A DNA stretch of 64,000 nt. Origin: Takakia lepidozioides. Lineage: Eukaryota; Streptophyta; Takakiopsida; Takakiales; Takakiaceae. Made by a program: the position numbers and the translations under genes. The notes below the pieces were generated by a model that saw nothing but the letters and a program-made list of their open reading frames with translations, was not told where the DNA came from and did not search any database. Where the stretch lies: contig CM060732.1 in NCBI GenBank assembly GCA_030704615.1, forward strand, positions 59,439,053-59,503,052. Reading direction: 5' to 3'. Positions 35,642 to 47,764 of this stretch are shown piece by piece; positions within the stretch are counted from its first letter, which is position 1; each line of letters begins with the position of its first letter.

Positions 35642-36110
35642 TTAAGTACTTTCTGTAGCTAGCTCTCCATTGAACTTTAAGCCCTCAGGTTGGCTATGCT
35701 GAGTAGTGTCCTCTTCAAAGTACTGTGACCACTTCTCTCCGTTTTCCATTTCTCTCTTCCCCATAAACTCTATAATCCTCGCACAAGCTTTCTCAAGAAC
35801 CACCCGTCGCTTAACGTAATTAATCAACACGCTCTATATCTGGACTTTAGTCATCAATGTCCCTTCCATGCCATCAATCCTTCTATCCTTCATCAAAGAA
35901 TCCTCCTCTAACTTCTCAATACTCCTCGATAACTCCTCATTAGTATCCTCCGTTCTCTTGATAGAGCTCTCAAGCCATCTGTTAATCTCTTGCTGACGAT
36001 TCATAGCTTTCGCCACAGCTTCCTAGATCTTCACCTCTGATGCTCTCTGCATCCTCTTTACCTTCTCCAAGGCCTCTCTCACAAATACCTGACACTCTGC
36101 CAATGCCAAG
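35642..36110 (-). pseudogene. Coiled-coil-like broken reading frame
   Basis: A single minus-strand frame reads through LALAECQVFVREALEKVKRM, a stop, KAMNRQQEINRWLESSIKR, then a Glu/Lys-rich helix and a second stop, then KRRVVLEKACARIIEFM. Charge pattern and spacing suggest a coiled coil. Two in-frame stops in an otherwise open stretch of about 150 codons indicate a recent pseudogene or a retroelement Gag-like piece. No conserved family is recognised. Confidence 0.4.
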
Positions 36111-36707
36111 TTGCTATTCCCCAAATCCTGTTAACTTGGTTACCTGACCAGACAACCCAAACTTCACGAGAACCATACCGGACCAATCCAGAAAACTCCC
36201 ACGTTCGGGAAGTATGGGAACTGCTCGTGCACATAAGTCACTAACCCCACACCTGCAATATACAATAGCCATTGGAAAAAATAAATATACAATAGTCATT
36301 GGGAAAAATAATGAAAATCACAAAGCCTCAAAACAAAGCAATCCTGTAGAGACTACGAAATTGTATCTGGTAAAAAAAGACTCCATTACTCAACACAGGC
36401 TACCAACGAATTGGTCAAGAACGATGCTGGAATAGAGTGTGTCACGTCCACGGGCTGATAATAAATTACCAAAGGCTTCTCCGAATAGACAAATTCCACG
36501 ACATCAAAAGAGGGAATACTCCCTCCTACTGCCACTTTAGGAACTCATTTATCTCCTTTCTCTTTACCACCCCCGCCTTGTTCTTTCTCTTCTTCCCCAT
36601 CTTCCGAAATCTGCAAAATTTCTGAACCTTTTCCAAAACCTAGCACCAAACCCTAAACGTAGGAGTGCAAATTCTGAAAGAGAACAGCACACTCTCCCCA
36701 CTTCTCC

Positions 36708-36913
36708 CACGGGCGACGCCTCTAACGCAACGTCGCAGCTTCCTGAAATCAACACATATGCAGGCACAAACAGAAATCACTCAGGCTTCAAATCATAACG
36801 AGAGGGAGAGCACGGGCGACGCCTCCAGCGCAACGTCGTTTCCTGAAATCAACGCATACGCAGGCGCAACAGAAATCACTCAGACTTCAAATCGTTACGG
36901 GAGGGAGAGCTGA
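36708..36913. repeat. 103-bp tandem duplication, GC-rich
   Basis: CACGGGCGACGCCTCYARCG starts at 36708 and at 36811. Both copies run through TTCCTGAAATCAACRCATA and CAGAAATCACTCAG. The second copy is a few bases shorter, which shifts the reading frame, so coding is unlikely. Confidence 0.75.
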
Positions 36914-38800
36914 TAGCAGCGTGTCGACATCCAAGCTCTGCAGGTCATCCACAAAGAGAATAAGAACATATGGTGGCAAGGGGGTATGCAAACCCTAGTT
37001 CCATGATGGCGGAGGCGCGATACTCACATGGGTACCGGCTCGAGGCCCGGCCTTACCCTTGACTGCCTGCTCATGTGCTAGAATGATGACCGGGCCCTGT
37101 CCGGGTCTAGTCGCAATATGGCGTCCATGCCCACCCTGCACAATTCCGTCCCTACTATACCCCAGATACCCTCCCAAAGCAATCCTATGCACGCCAGTAT
37201 TTATGACATACTAGAGTCATCCTTAAAGTCACCTTGAGTTTGAATAAGATAAGGTGGCCTACCCTATCACCGTCCTTTAAAGCTCTCACCTTTTTTCTCC
37301 AGTCTTTTGCGATCCATTGCAATGCGTTGTTTTTTTTTCTTTTTTTTCAATGCGTTGGTTGTTCTTGCACACCACAAGGATTGCCGCACAATAGGTTTAT
37401 AACCATGAGGGTATGGTTGTATGTTAGCCCTGAAATCTGAATGGAGCTTCTCATCAATAGCCCTAACACTATGGGCTGACCAACGCTCATTGAAGGCTTT
37501 TCTTGCTGCCCTCTCTTGCTCAGCTTGTCGTGCTTCCTAGCTAAGGTTGATTCTCCTTGTTTCTCTATCAACTCTCCTTCTCTCTCGTTCTCTTCCTCTT
37601 TTTTCTTTGTCTTTTGTTCTTAGGCAGCAAGGTACTCATCTGAAGTCATGATCAATGACTTTGTGTAGTCAATAATCAGCTCAGTATTATGTTTCTTGGA
37701 AGCGGGAATTTGGATTTGGGGGAGGGATAAGAACCGTGAAATTCCTGCATGACATGGTCGATGGTTGTTGTGATCTATCGGTTCTTGCATGTTGTCATGG
37801 CCAGAATTTGATCCAAAGCCTCCATTGTTGTGCTCAACATCTTCAATTGGAGGTTGTGAATCTTCATCACAATTGTGGACGCTATCCCCATTGTTGCCTT
37901 GCGCCTTCTCCCCATTGTTGTCTTGCCTGTCATTGCTAGAACCTGCTACATAGTAGTGGTGGCCAAGTTCCCCATACTAGGTTGTTTTTGGTGAGTGCAA
38001 TCCTTGTAGGTGCGACAGTCATGGGTTTGAAAGCTCTCATAACAAGTATGATATGTAGGGGGGGGTGAGGACACTTCTGTAACTTTAGTTTCTGTCCTAA
38101 TTCCTATTAGAACATGAGCCATCTGCTTATGTAGTAATTACAGTTCGTATAATGTTGTGGCATGACTCCAATCAATGTGCAGACATATGATGAATTCAGA
38201 ACAATTCATCGTGTATCCTATTGAGAGTTCAGGAGATCTTTGAGATTGAACAATGATGCTTTTTCTGACAAGCTGAAAGTGTTTTTTTTTTCAAATTTGG
38301 AAAAGAACATGAGTTGGCTACTGAGTTTTGCAGGAAATAGCCATATTTTCTGTTCATCCACTGAAATTTGGACAGAATCATCCTCCTCTGTACTCTCGTC
38401 CATGTATATCATCCATATTAGGCGAATTCATCCAAGATTTATATTTTGTTTTTGAGAACTTTTGCGATTTCATCCATGAGAAAATAGAGAATTTACGACA
38501 GAATATTCGATTGTTTTTTTTGAGGTCGAAAAAGTGCGAAATTTCGCCAGAAATAAAAACACTGGCTGACACGCCCCCGGATTCTTTGTATTAATGCGCC
38601 CCCTCCTGGATCGGCCCCACACCCTTGCATTTAAGGCTGCCCTCATTGAAGGCAGCCCAAGCCCCTGAGCATGAAGATTTGAGTGCAGATTCAAAGCATT
38701 CAATGGAACGATCTCAAATCAGAGTATGAAACATGGTTGGATGATCACAGCAACGGAAAGGGCTCTGTCTGCAACAACTTGTTTCGGCCTGCACTAGGCT
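36914..38800. other. Intergenic DNA, no gene confirmed
   Basis: A minus-strand frame at 37192-36995 (GGYLGYSRDGIVQGGHGRHI...) and another at about 37640-37410 (Lys/Glu/Arg-rich, then QPIVLGLL) look partly coding but have no domain I can name. The rest holds T runs (37329-37348, 38281-38291, 38511-38521) and random frames. Confidence 0.35.
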
Positions 38801-38816
38801 AAACCCTAAACCCTAG
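38801..38816 (+). promoter_or_regulatory. Double telo-box
   Basis: AAACCCTAAACCCTAG contains two plant telomere units (AAACCCT). In plants such telo-boxes are frequent in 5' regions of genes for translation and growth. Here it precedes the intron-like and coiled-coil coding segments at 39.7-40.5 kb, so it may mark that gene's promoter. Confidence 0.45.
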
Positions 38817-39722
38817 TCTTCATTTTTTGCGAGCTAGTTAATATAGCCTACTACATACTTGAAGCTTTCTCCTCAAGGTTCCGAAGTGAAATTGTTAAGT
38901 ATGATCGGATTAGACTTGCCTGGCTTCGTGATGTGTTTCTCTTGCCCTCTGCAGGAATCAAATGATCTCTGCACTGACAAATTACTACTGTCTAGATATC
39001 CCTCCCGTTGAAGGAATTGGTGTGTGTGTCGAGTTTGAAATCATATTGGGAGTACTAAAGTTGTTTGCATCAGATGGACAACCTGGGGCTGGTTTAGTTT
39101 GTGGAGTGGAAGACCTCATTAGGGGTGCAAGTGCTATGTGGAAGGGGTTTCGAGAGCTTTAAGGATTTCACTTTGAGGTAGTGATCGAAGTCTGTCTCTT
39201 CCATTTCTCCTTCATGGACATTCTTTGCAGGGTGAAGATTTTTTGTTTAGACGGTTTGACCTGCGCGAGAGTATCAACGAGGTCGTGAGTTTAGGGTTTA
39301 ACCTTCACGAGGGTTCTTGAGAGCAATTTTTATGATCTATGGCCAACTCGGCTAAATACAGCATCGATCAGCAACAATTCAGAGCTTGAGCATCACAGAT
39401 CTAGTTTGCCCTGCTCTGGTCTGAGGTTGAAGCAGCGAGTTGTACAATGCAGGCCGCGTTGATCATCACTATGTGCTGCTCGTGAAGCCTTATTCGATGA
39501 GAGATATTTCTTATTCCCTCACCATATACCAATAGACAAGAGATTCCAAGTTCAAGCTTACTTTCATTCGGTATTCAGCTCAATCGATCGGTGCCAGTCT
39601 TGGACAAGTAGACAACAGCACTTTGAAACACAAGCTCGTCCTTGACATCAGGCTATAAGAGAACCACAGTGTTCTACTGATTTATCTTCATATTACAAGC
39701 TTTTCTCTTTAACCAAAGGTTA

Positions 39723-40513
39723 ATGGTGTCAATTTCTGAAGTTGAGGAGAGGACCATGCAAAGCACCGAGGGAAGAAGCAAGACTTTCAAGATTTACAAG
39801 AGGGTAGGTAATCCTTGCTGCGCAGATCTATCATTTGTGTGTCAACATCTTGTGCCGTTTTAGGTACCATCATAAATGAAAGACACTCCAGAAATCCCAC
39901 GAACCCTAGGTTGTACAGTACTTCTCATTGACGTTGTCTATCTGTGTCTGCAGGAGGACAAGGAGAAGTAGAACTGAATAAAGAAATGCAGAAAGCTTAA
40001 TCCGAGTTAGCCTGTTCCAGTTTCGGAGTCGGACAGCATGTGGTAGAGGATATTGTAGCTGAAGAGATTTCGACATTGTGGATGCTCAAAGCACAGAGAG
40101 TTGAGGACTCAAGGGAGCTTTTACAATGTCTTCTGCAAAGATCCGCAAATTGGAGCGGACATTGAAAGAGGTAGAGGGGAAGTTGAAAGAGGCTGAAGAG
40201 AAGATAGCATTTTTAGAAAAGATCTCCAAGCTGGAGGCAAAAGTCACAGAAGCTGCAGAGAAGGTGTTTATCGACAAGATATCCCAGCTGGAGCTCAAGC
40301 TGAAAGAGAGTTTGCAAGTGAATGTGGATTGCACTGCTAAGGTCTCTGATTTGGAGGAAAGGCTTCAACGTGCTGAACAGAAGACAGGGGCGTATGAAAG
40401 CTCTTTCAATGCAATGCAGGCAAAATTCAGAGTGGCTAGTCAGGAATTGTATAATGCAAAGGCGAAGATTTCAAGCGATGTCATCAGTGATCATGCCAAT
40501 AAGGAAATGCTAA
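39723..40513 (+). pseudogene. Coiled-coil protein gene fragment interrupted by a LINE
   Basis: A first coding piece (39723-39803, MVSISEVEERTMQSTEGRSK...) ends at a GT. After a CAG at about 39953 a second stretch reads SFGVGQHVVEDIVAEEISTL and LKAQRVEDSRELLQ, with a TAA inside, then shifts frame at about 40125 into a heptad-rich helix: LEKISKLEAKV, DKISQLELKLKES, KVSDLEERLQRAEQK. The helix runs to about 40513, where LINE sequence begins. A possible small later exon (43627-43689, NEEISKLREEQL, between CAG and GTATG) lies beyond the LINE. A long coiled-coil host protein is plausible; I do not recognise the family. The stop and shift suggest it is broken or that introns are missed. Confidence 0.4.
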
Positions 40514-40517
40514 GGGT

Positions 40518-42926
40518 AACAGCCCCCTCCCTATCTCTATTCATTCAGATGCTCTCCCTCATTTTGTCCACTTGCTCCAAGACCTTCAGTCTCGTGCTGA
40601 CAATGCAAGAAATGAAGTCGAAAGAGCAGTGGATTCTTGGGAGAGTTTCGTCTCCTCTGTGGCTGACAAGATCATTGGGAGGAAACTCATTGTCTGCGGT
40701 AGAGCTGTTAATTGGTGGTTCAATGAGATTAAACTCAAGATAGGTGAGAGATGAGTCCTTTATAAAGAGTGCTGCAATTTGAAAACCAACAAAGAATTGT
40801 GGGCGAGGTACTACCAGATCCGTAAAGATATCAATCAGCTTGTAAGGGCTCAGAAGAAATCATACTGGGACAAGTTATACAGTGAAATAAACTCAAACCA
40901 CCATGGTGGTAATGACAAGAGATTCTGGTTGGCCCTTCAATGTTTGTACAAGCCGAAAAGCTGTCAGCAAGTACAAGCGTTGAAGACTACTAAGGGTACA
41001 GTGGTAACTTCATCGGTTGACATTGTCAAAACCTTTGAAACCCACTACAGTACCCTTGGCAGAACTTCTAGGTCTAACAGTGAGGGGTCCTCTGATGAAT
41101 GGAAGGACACAGTTGGTAAAACTGTTCCTATAATTAAAAACAGCCCTGATGAACTGGAGTATATTTCAAGGGCCTACAACGCTCCCATTAGTTCTTCTGA
41201 GATTGTGGAAGCAATTGAACATCTAAATGGATATAAAGCAGGTGGTCCTGATGGTAGTCAACGAGCTTATCAAGCATGGTGGCGATCCCATGATAGAGGC
41301 CCTAGTTCTCCTCTTTAACCTTATCTGGAAGACTGAAATGATCCCCTTTCGCTGGTGACAGGGGTTCATTGTCAACGTATATAAGAAGGGTGACAGAGAA
41401 GATCACCTGGGGAACTACCGTGGCATCACGCATCTCAATGCTGTTGGCAAGATATTTTGCAGAGTTATAAGTACTTGTCTCGAGGTTGATCTGGAATCTA
41501 GAGGTTGTTTTCACAAAGGCCAAGCTGGCTTTCGGCGAAATAGGGGCTGTCCAGGGAAGGAAAAAGAAAGGGAAACCCACTTATGTTTTTTTCTTGGATG
41601 TCAAAAAGGCTTATGACACAGTATGGTGAGATGGTCTATGGCTCCGCCTCTGGTCTTGCGGGATCAAGGGAAAGATGTGGAGAGTTGTCCATAACTTGTA
41701 TGCTCACATCAAAAGCTGTGTCACTGTTAATGGACAGAAGTCTAACTTCTTTGACATAGACTAAGGTGTAGCTCAAGGATGTACCCTCTCCCCTCTGCTC
41801 TTCAATGTTTTCATCAATTCCTCGAGGATGTGGAACGTGAGGGATTTGGGTTCAGGGTGATCCCACATTCCAGCCCTTATGTTTGCGGATGACTTCGCAG
41901 GCATGGTGGAGACTCCTTCCAACCTCCAGGAATTGATTGATTGCATGAAGAGATACTTTGATCTTTGGGGGCTAGAGGCTAATGTCAGTAAATGTGCAGT
42001 GGTGGCATTCAACGGCAGAGGAGAGGGAGGAACTAGAATCCATTCAAGTGGGGGTGCTTAAGGAGTGCATGTCAACATGCTCCAAAACAGCCAATGTGGC
42101 TGTTCGGGGTGTTTGACATCCCTTCCTTAAGCTCCCGACGAGATGAATTCAAGGTCAGATGGTGGGGTCAGTTGCAACACATGTCCAACACCAGATATCC
42201 CAAGTTAATCGACTCTATATCTTGGAAACAGGACTGCCCTGTCAAACAGGCTAAGTCCTGGCAGAAGAGAGTAGAAGAGATTCTCAAGGATCTGAATCTG
42301 GACCCGCAAGTCTTGACCCTGCTGGATAAATCTGACTTTGAGACTGTAGTGTCCAAAGCCATGTCTGTTACCAGAAAATTGTCTGATGAAAATGAAGTTA
42401 GGCAGAAAACTTCCCTGAACCTGTTTCCAGTCTGTGACATGGGGGAGGACATCATGGATGACCTCAAGGGTCTACCCACTCTCGGCACCAGACTGAAATT
42501 TAAACTCAGGGCAGGAAGCCTACCTTTGAATAGTAAACTGAAGCAGAGAGGAAAGGAGAGTGCAATTGCCCGATGTGTGGGCAACCTGAAGACAATATTC
42601 ATTTTCTGATTCACTGTCCGGGGTACTCTCACCAGAGAGACACTCTCCTCCAATCTATCAAGAGAATTGTGCCTGTACCTATGCTTACCAACTTTGAAAG
42701 TCCCGAGGCTGAGCCAAAAGCCCAGGCCCTTCTGGGGCCTAGTTACTGGGCAAACCACACACAGCAGATTGATGCTTGTGTGAAGGGATTTCTAGAGGAT
42801 ATCTGGAAAACTCGAATCAATGTCCTTTATCAAGGTAAGTCTTACTACCGACGACAGCCCCTGACAGAGGTAGGTTCTGTCCCTTTATGTTCCGCTCAAA
42901 CTGGGCGAGGGGTCAATGGCCACTAG
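40518..42926 (+). mobile_element. Degenerate LINE (non-LTR retrotransposon), RT region
   Basis: Pieces in order match a plant LINE ORF2. WWFNEIKLKIGER and ELWARYYQIRKDINQLVR form the linker; NGYKAGGPDG lies before RT. FFLDVKKAYDTVW is palm motif A, GVAQGCTLSPLLFNVFI motif B, and FADD (about 41881) the catalytic YADD-type motif C. Then come RRDEFKVRWWGQLQHM and a C-terminal CPMCGQPEDNIHFLIHC zinc knuckle. Numerous stops and shifts, no upstream endonuclease, and a gap after motif C (the YLGV block is absent) show that it is 5'-truncated and dead. It abuts the coiled-coil gene fragment. Confidence 0.82.
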
Positions 42927-43121
42927 GCTAGGGCAAACAACGTCTTATAAGTACATTCTATTCATTCATAATGCAGTTCGCAAAATTAGTTGGATAGAGT
43001 TATTACCCACTGCTTGAGTCATTGAGATAAGAGAAAGTCCCTCTGACTACACTGGGTGTGTGATTACCTACACCTAAACATACTCATTGAGTGTGTGTGT
43101 GTGTGTGTTTGTCGATAGGCA

Positions 43122-43424
43122 TTGGAGGTTATATGTGGGAAGCGTTCAAAAATAAGGGTCAGATATGAGGGCATTCTTGATATCAATGGTTGGCACTGTG
43201 CGACTGAGCACAAATACAAATATGGAAAAACGTATTCAGATTTCGAAAGCTTCTGGAATGCCCGCATGAGTCAGAGGACCTTTGACTATCTCCTGAAGCT
43301 TGTTTATAGTGAAGGAACGCATGGGGTACAACTCCCTAACCAGTTCTCAAAATTAATTCTTACACCTGATATATTAGATGCTATATTAGATTCCTGGAGT
43401 CTTTTGATGTTCTTGTTGTATTGA
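43122..43424 (+). pseudogene. Open frame, possibly PIF/Harbinger-like fragment
   Basis: About 100 codons are open, with FESFWNARMSQRTFDYLLKL, which loosely resembles the N-terminal FR.RM....F..L segment of HARBI1-type transposases. No DDE residues follow and a (GT)n run (43090-43109) lies just upstream. The match is weak; it could be unrelated. Confidence 0.25.
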
Positions 43425-45211
43425 TGTATACAGTTAATCATGCATGAATTTATTTTCTTCTTACAAGGATAAAAGGTCTTGCATACCACAACTCTTGTAG
43501 TCTTGTAGCCATTGGCTAAAGTATTGTCTTCATGGCTTTTTATTCAAATGCGTACTTATTCTCTCTTTAGATTTTACAATGTTTTCAGGACAAGTTTAAG
43601 TGCTAAACGTTGATGAAACTGTGCAGTACATCATTCCTCGTGGAAATGAAGAAATCTCCAAGCTACGAGAGGAACAACTCGTGTGCAAAGTATGTATCGA
43701 ACGATAGTGTTGTGGAATATAGGCAAAAAAAATTTAGTTGCAATTCCTTGGAACTACAACACAAACAAGAGGGCCACTAGTATACAGATTCTTGATTTTA
43801 TCCTAGATATGACTATAAGGAGTTAAGCCTCTGAACTGCGCCAGCGGAAGAGGATGTAGGACCACCACCTTGAGCGTAGGGCATCTAGACTTCTCTTTCT
43901 GTGCGCGCACTACTTTATGCTGAAGCAAAACTTATGTTGTCAGCTCCAATTTTTGCTTAACATTATGTCCGCCTGCTCCTGCTGAGGACAACCGGGGAGG
44001 CCAAGCCTGGCAACTTCACTTGATACTCGCATTTGACTGCAATTTTCACGGGTAGTAGTTCTTCACTTCTTATGATATAATTTTGTTGAACTAGAATTCC
44101 TTGTGTTCATGTACTGAATTTCTTCAATGTCAGCTCTATGATTGTTTCTCTCAGGCTTCCCTAGTTGCAGATCTCAGCAGTTCAGTTACTGCTGTTCTTG
44201 AATGACAATGCTTTTGTAGGTTGGGTTTTCGTTCATTACTGTGGGTTCCAAGGGTCTAATGTAGAGAGGTTAGATGGATTTTCAACAATAGACTTCTAGT
44301 ATGTAAGATAGGGGAGGGTCTGTAAAAGAAGAAACTTTGAAAACAGCAGTTTGTAATCATAATGAAAAGTACTGCCACATTATGGGTTCACCTCAACTAG
44401 ATGTTTAGGTTGGATGCTCTTGAGTAAGGAGCACATAAATTACTAGAACCGTTTTTCCCTATTTCAACTGCGTTGTAAGCTTAATAAGCAGTACTGTAGT
44501 GGTTGAGTAGACTTCATGCTTGCTAAAGGTTTTCATGACACGAGTTGAATAGAGTCCTCACAGCAATAACTGTAGAGCGTTGAAAGGCGATTTGCTTAGA
44601 AAGATGTAAAATTACACGAGTAATAGTATCGGTGATCACAGACAGGCTAAATCATAAGTAGAATATTCCTGCCAGATTGAGCATCATTCCACCTGATCCA
44701 CATTGTGCAGCGCAAGGATTGCTACTTAAATCATTTTGAGATCATTTTGACAGTTAAGTATCTGGTCTCCTTTGCACAATATTGCTGTTTCGATCACAAC
44801 CATTTTAAGAGTTCAATGTCGAGACACAGTAGGACCAGTAGGACCAGTTCGACTGTGCTTGACGCAGACAGACAATGAGCAGATAACTAGGGAAAGGACA
44901 TTCAGTAAGATTCACTTCCATTCCATAACAGTTCCTTCAGTTGTTTTATTTACATGTCTTTCTCAAGTTGATCTTATTGAGGTATTACACTGAGATGAAT
45001 CAGATGTGTGTTTTCTATGAGGATCTAGAGAGGAGTTGTGTAACCTGTTTCTGAGTATTGGACCTTTGCAAGTGAATTGAAGTGTACATATAATGTTTCT
45101 AGCCGGTAGTCAATTCTGTATTCCTACCTTGAAAGCCTCAGCCTGTGAATTAAATCCTATACGAGTTCACAATGGGCAGAACATGACACTAAGAGAATGA
45201 GCACTAAGCTA
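43425..45211. other. Intergenic or intronic DNA
   Basis: The only gene-like item is a 63-base open segment with canonical splice borders at 43627-43689 (IIPRGNEEISKLREEQLVCK). The rest has normal AT-rich composition and no frame with a domain. Confidence 0.35.
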
Positions 45212-46924
45212 CTATTCTATATCATGGTACAGTAAGCCGGATTCTGAACCTAGCTGTGTCATGAACTTCCAAGGTCCTGTTCTGAATGGAGACTCCGACG
45301 ACTCATTGAAAACTTCACGCTCCGCTAAAGTATGAGCACAATATTGAACACCGTACACTTCTACATCTTTTCGTAGGTGCATAACTGAAACCACTACTCC
45401 TTCACCTGCAACACTCGAAATGAAATGAAAAGGTTTAACAGTATCTTTATGGGCCAATGGCCTATCAACGCTCTTAATGACACTGGAGACTCTTCACATG
45501 TGGCTTTTGTAGAAGTAAACTGCAGAGTATATTTTTTGACTGGCATGTCCCAAGCTGTGTTGTATGCTTGACAATATATTTTATAGCAACTAACACTTGA
45601 TCATTGAGACCTATGCAAGCATGGAACATATTGATTTTTCATGGCTAGCTGCTAACAAAAGTCTCTCGGAATTTGACATTATTTTCTTAACCCAACTCGC
45701 ATCTCTTATATAAATGACAGATGCTGCTACACTAACCCTAGTATTGTACCGTGGATTGATGTGAAACGCTTACCATGAGAGACACATAGCACGTTTTCAT
45801 CAGGAAACTTATCAGCAACGCCAAAGAAAGTGCTGCTGAATCGCTTGTGGCCGTCTTCAGTGGTCTCTTCCCACTCAGGTAACTGCAACAAGAAATTCAT
45901 GTTTCAACAAATTCTTCAAAAGGACATGAAATATCGTAACTACATTTAGACTGGATTTAATATGTGAGAATGCAAAGTTCACTAGCAGGCCATCTAAAAA
46001 CCTGAATACACAACACAAATAGGTTTTGCTATCACTGGCATTTAATCATGTCCCTCAAGAGTGATTCATCTTCATCTTCCTTGACATCGATCTGAATTGT
46101 TTCCCACCAATTTGAGCTTCGTCGAGCATCAAACACTGGAAAACTTTGTGTGGATCCAACAGTAGAACAACTCAATTTAGGCTAGTTCAGAGGAACCATT
46201 ATTCTCACCTTGGGGACTATAGACTGCACTGAGGTGTCGACAACGCCGCTTGGAAGAACAGAGTAGAGCTTCTCGAAAGGTATATGCCAGGGCTCGGTAC
46301 TCTGAGGTTGAGGAGGGTTTCGAATCGCGAATTTGTTCATGAGCTCAGCTAACCCATACTCAATAGAAACCTGCCCCCCAAAACACACGAAAACTTTATC
46401 AATCACAAAGCATGTCAACAACAGTTGTCTTCATCAACGCAAATGATACTCATTTTCCATACCCGTGCCCTCGCACCCAACTAAACTTAAGCAGTTTTAC
46501 ACTAATAGACTCTTCTGGAAACCCTGAAGCTTTTCATTGCATAGTTTCGGCCAGCGATGTTCATCTCTCACAAGCGAAGTTCGATTGTGATTGAGAGCAA
46601 TTAGAAATTGCGCAGTGCACTGACCTTGAGCTTGGAGATGTCAGTCCCTTCGGGGTACATGCCCTTGATAAACCCCGCGGTGGTCTGCACGCAGCGCAAG
46701 AAGGGCGAAACAAGGATGCGGGTGATCTCCACGCCCTCGCTCCTCAGCTTCTCCCCCACCGCCATGGCTTGCTCCGTCCCTCTGGCCGTGAGGGGAGGAT
46801 CCCAAGTTCGCACTCCAGGTATACCCACCCACGAGGGGTCCGCATCGTCCAACCGCTCCCCATGGCGCATCACCAAGAGTTTCTGTATGCGACTCGAGTT
46901 GGCGGGCGCAATTGGACTCGCCAT
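45212..46924 (-). CDS. Histidine-phosphatase (phosphoglycerate-mutase-like) protein
   Basis: A branch-1-type RHG phosphatase of the plant phosphoglycerate-mutase-like family; the substrate in plants is not settled. Four minus-strand exons fit borders and phase: 46924-46625, 46370-46209, 45882-45774 and 45405-45212, giving 254 residues. The phosphorylated histidine is H21 in VMRHGERLDD. WDPPLTARGTEQA and ILVSPFLRCVQTTA follow, and the second histidine is H190 in CVSHGEG. LPEWEET lies between, as in plant homologues. The ATG at 46960 would add 12 residues; 46924 (MASPIAP) looks better. The intron between exons 2 and 3 contains an open, spliceable segment (46135-46036) that would break the frame if included. 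No targeting signal is obvious. Confidence 0.88.
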
Positions 46925-46960
46925 GGCCGATAACCTCAACCCACGAGTTAGACACCACAA

Positions 46961-47342
46961 AAAACCTAAGAAGCTGTCACTCTGTCAACCAAATCCACCA
47001 CTTCGCAAAGGATTCGCGCTGCGAATTTGCCACCACTTCAGTCCTCACACATCAGATGTTGCGCTGATTGCAAAGAATGACATTCTACATGAGCCCACTC
47101 AGCACCATTTCGTAGAATCTGTAGGGCTCGCATGTAAATTCCTGAGTGATATTGGAGTCCAAGGAAAAGTTGTACACGCGCGCATCGGGAAACGTGTACA
47201 CGGCTTTTGTCTGGCCCACCAGACCTCACCTTCTAAGCGCACTCCAAAGTGAACTGCTTCGCCAGTCTAGTAGAGATTCCATATTTGACGAAGAAACCAT
47301 AGCTAACAAGCACAGTTTGTTCAGTTGCCATTGATCTTCAAG
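46961..47342. other. Spacer between divergent genes; 5' part of a duplicated block
   Basis: It lies between the phosphatase start (-) and the first small membrane-protein copy (+). From about 47100 it matches 51160-51400: ATTCCTGAGTGATATTG, CACGCGCATC, GCACTCCAAAGTGAAC and a GATTC-ATATTTGA block. This shows that the duplicated unit includes the promoter. Confidence 0.55.
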
Positions 47343-47764
47343 ATGCCGAGTGCCACTTCCGTGTTGTCACATTTATTCTTTGCGACTATCTGGCTTTTCT
47401 TTCGCAATTATTATTATATAGTTGTCAATGTCCTGGTGTGGGCCCTTGTTGTGTGGATTCAAGGTAGTGTTCCAGTGTCATACCCGTGCCGGAAGTACAA
47501 CTACATGGCTTGGCCTTATAATATGGTTCCGTCTCCTTATCAAGGCCGTTCGACAAGTTTATTTCGAGGGTGCCGGTGCTTTGGTGTACCGGCGGTCTTC
47601 GTCTTGGCAATATGTACTCTGAACTAGTTTCGACCTTGTCCAGACACGGCTATGGATTGCCACAGCGAGTTGTTTTCTCCCTTGCAGGCTCACTTGCAGC
47701 TATTGTGCTTCTTTACTATCTCTTGAATAATCCACAAGGGCTGTTGGGCGATGGTATCAGGTAA
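47343..47764 (+). pseudogene. Frameshifted copy of a small membrane protein
   Basis: It aligns along its whole length with the intact gene at 51408-51833. The start (ATGCCGAGTGCC after CTTCAAG) and the hydrophobic first segment (VLVWALVVWIQ) are kept. The frame is then lost about 47500 by a net 2-base gain, so WLGLIIWFRLLIKAVRQVY lies in a second frame. It is lost again near 47590, so YSELVSTLSRHGYGLPQRVV ... GLLGDGIR lies in a third. Two independent frameshifts make it a pseudogene unless an unseen intron repairs it. The family is unknown. Confidence 0.7.

Noticed and set aside
38801-38816. Interstitial telomere array
   Set aside because: Only about two units; a telo-box regulatory motif is the simpler reading.
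46608-47252. 214-codon plus-strand frame
   Set aside because: Antisense to the histidine phosphatase first exon and its promoter; composition follows the other strand.
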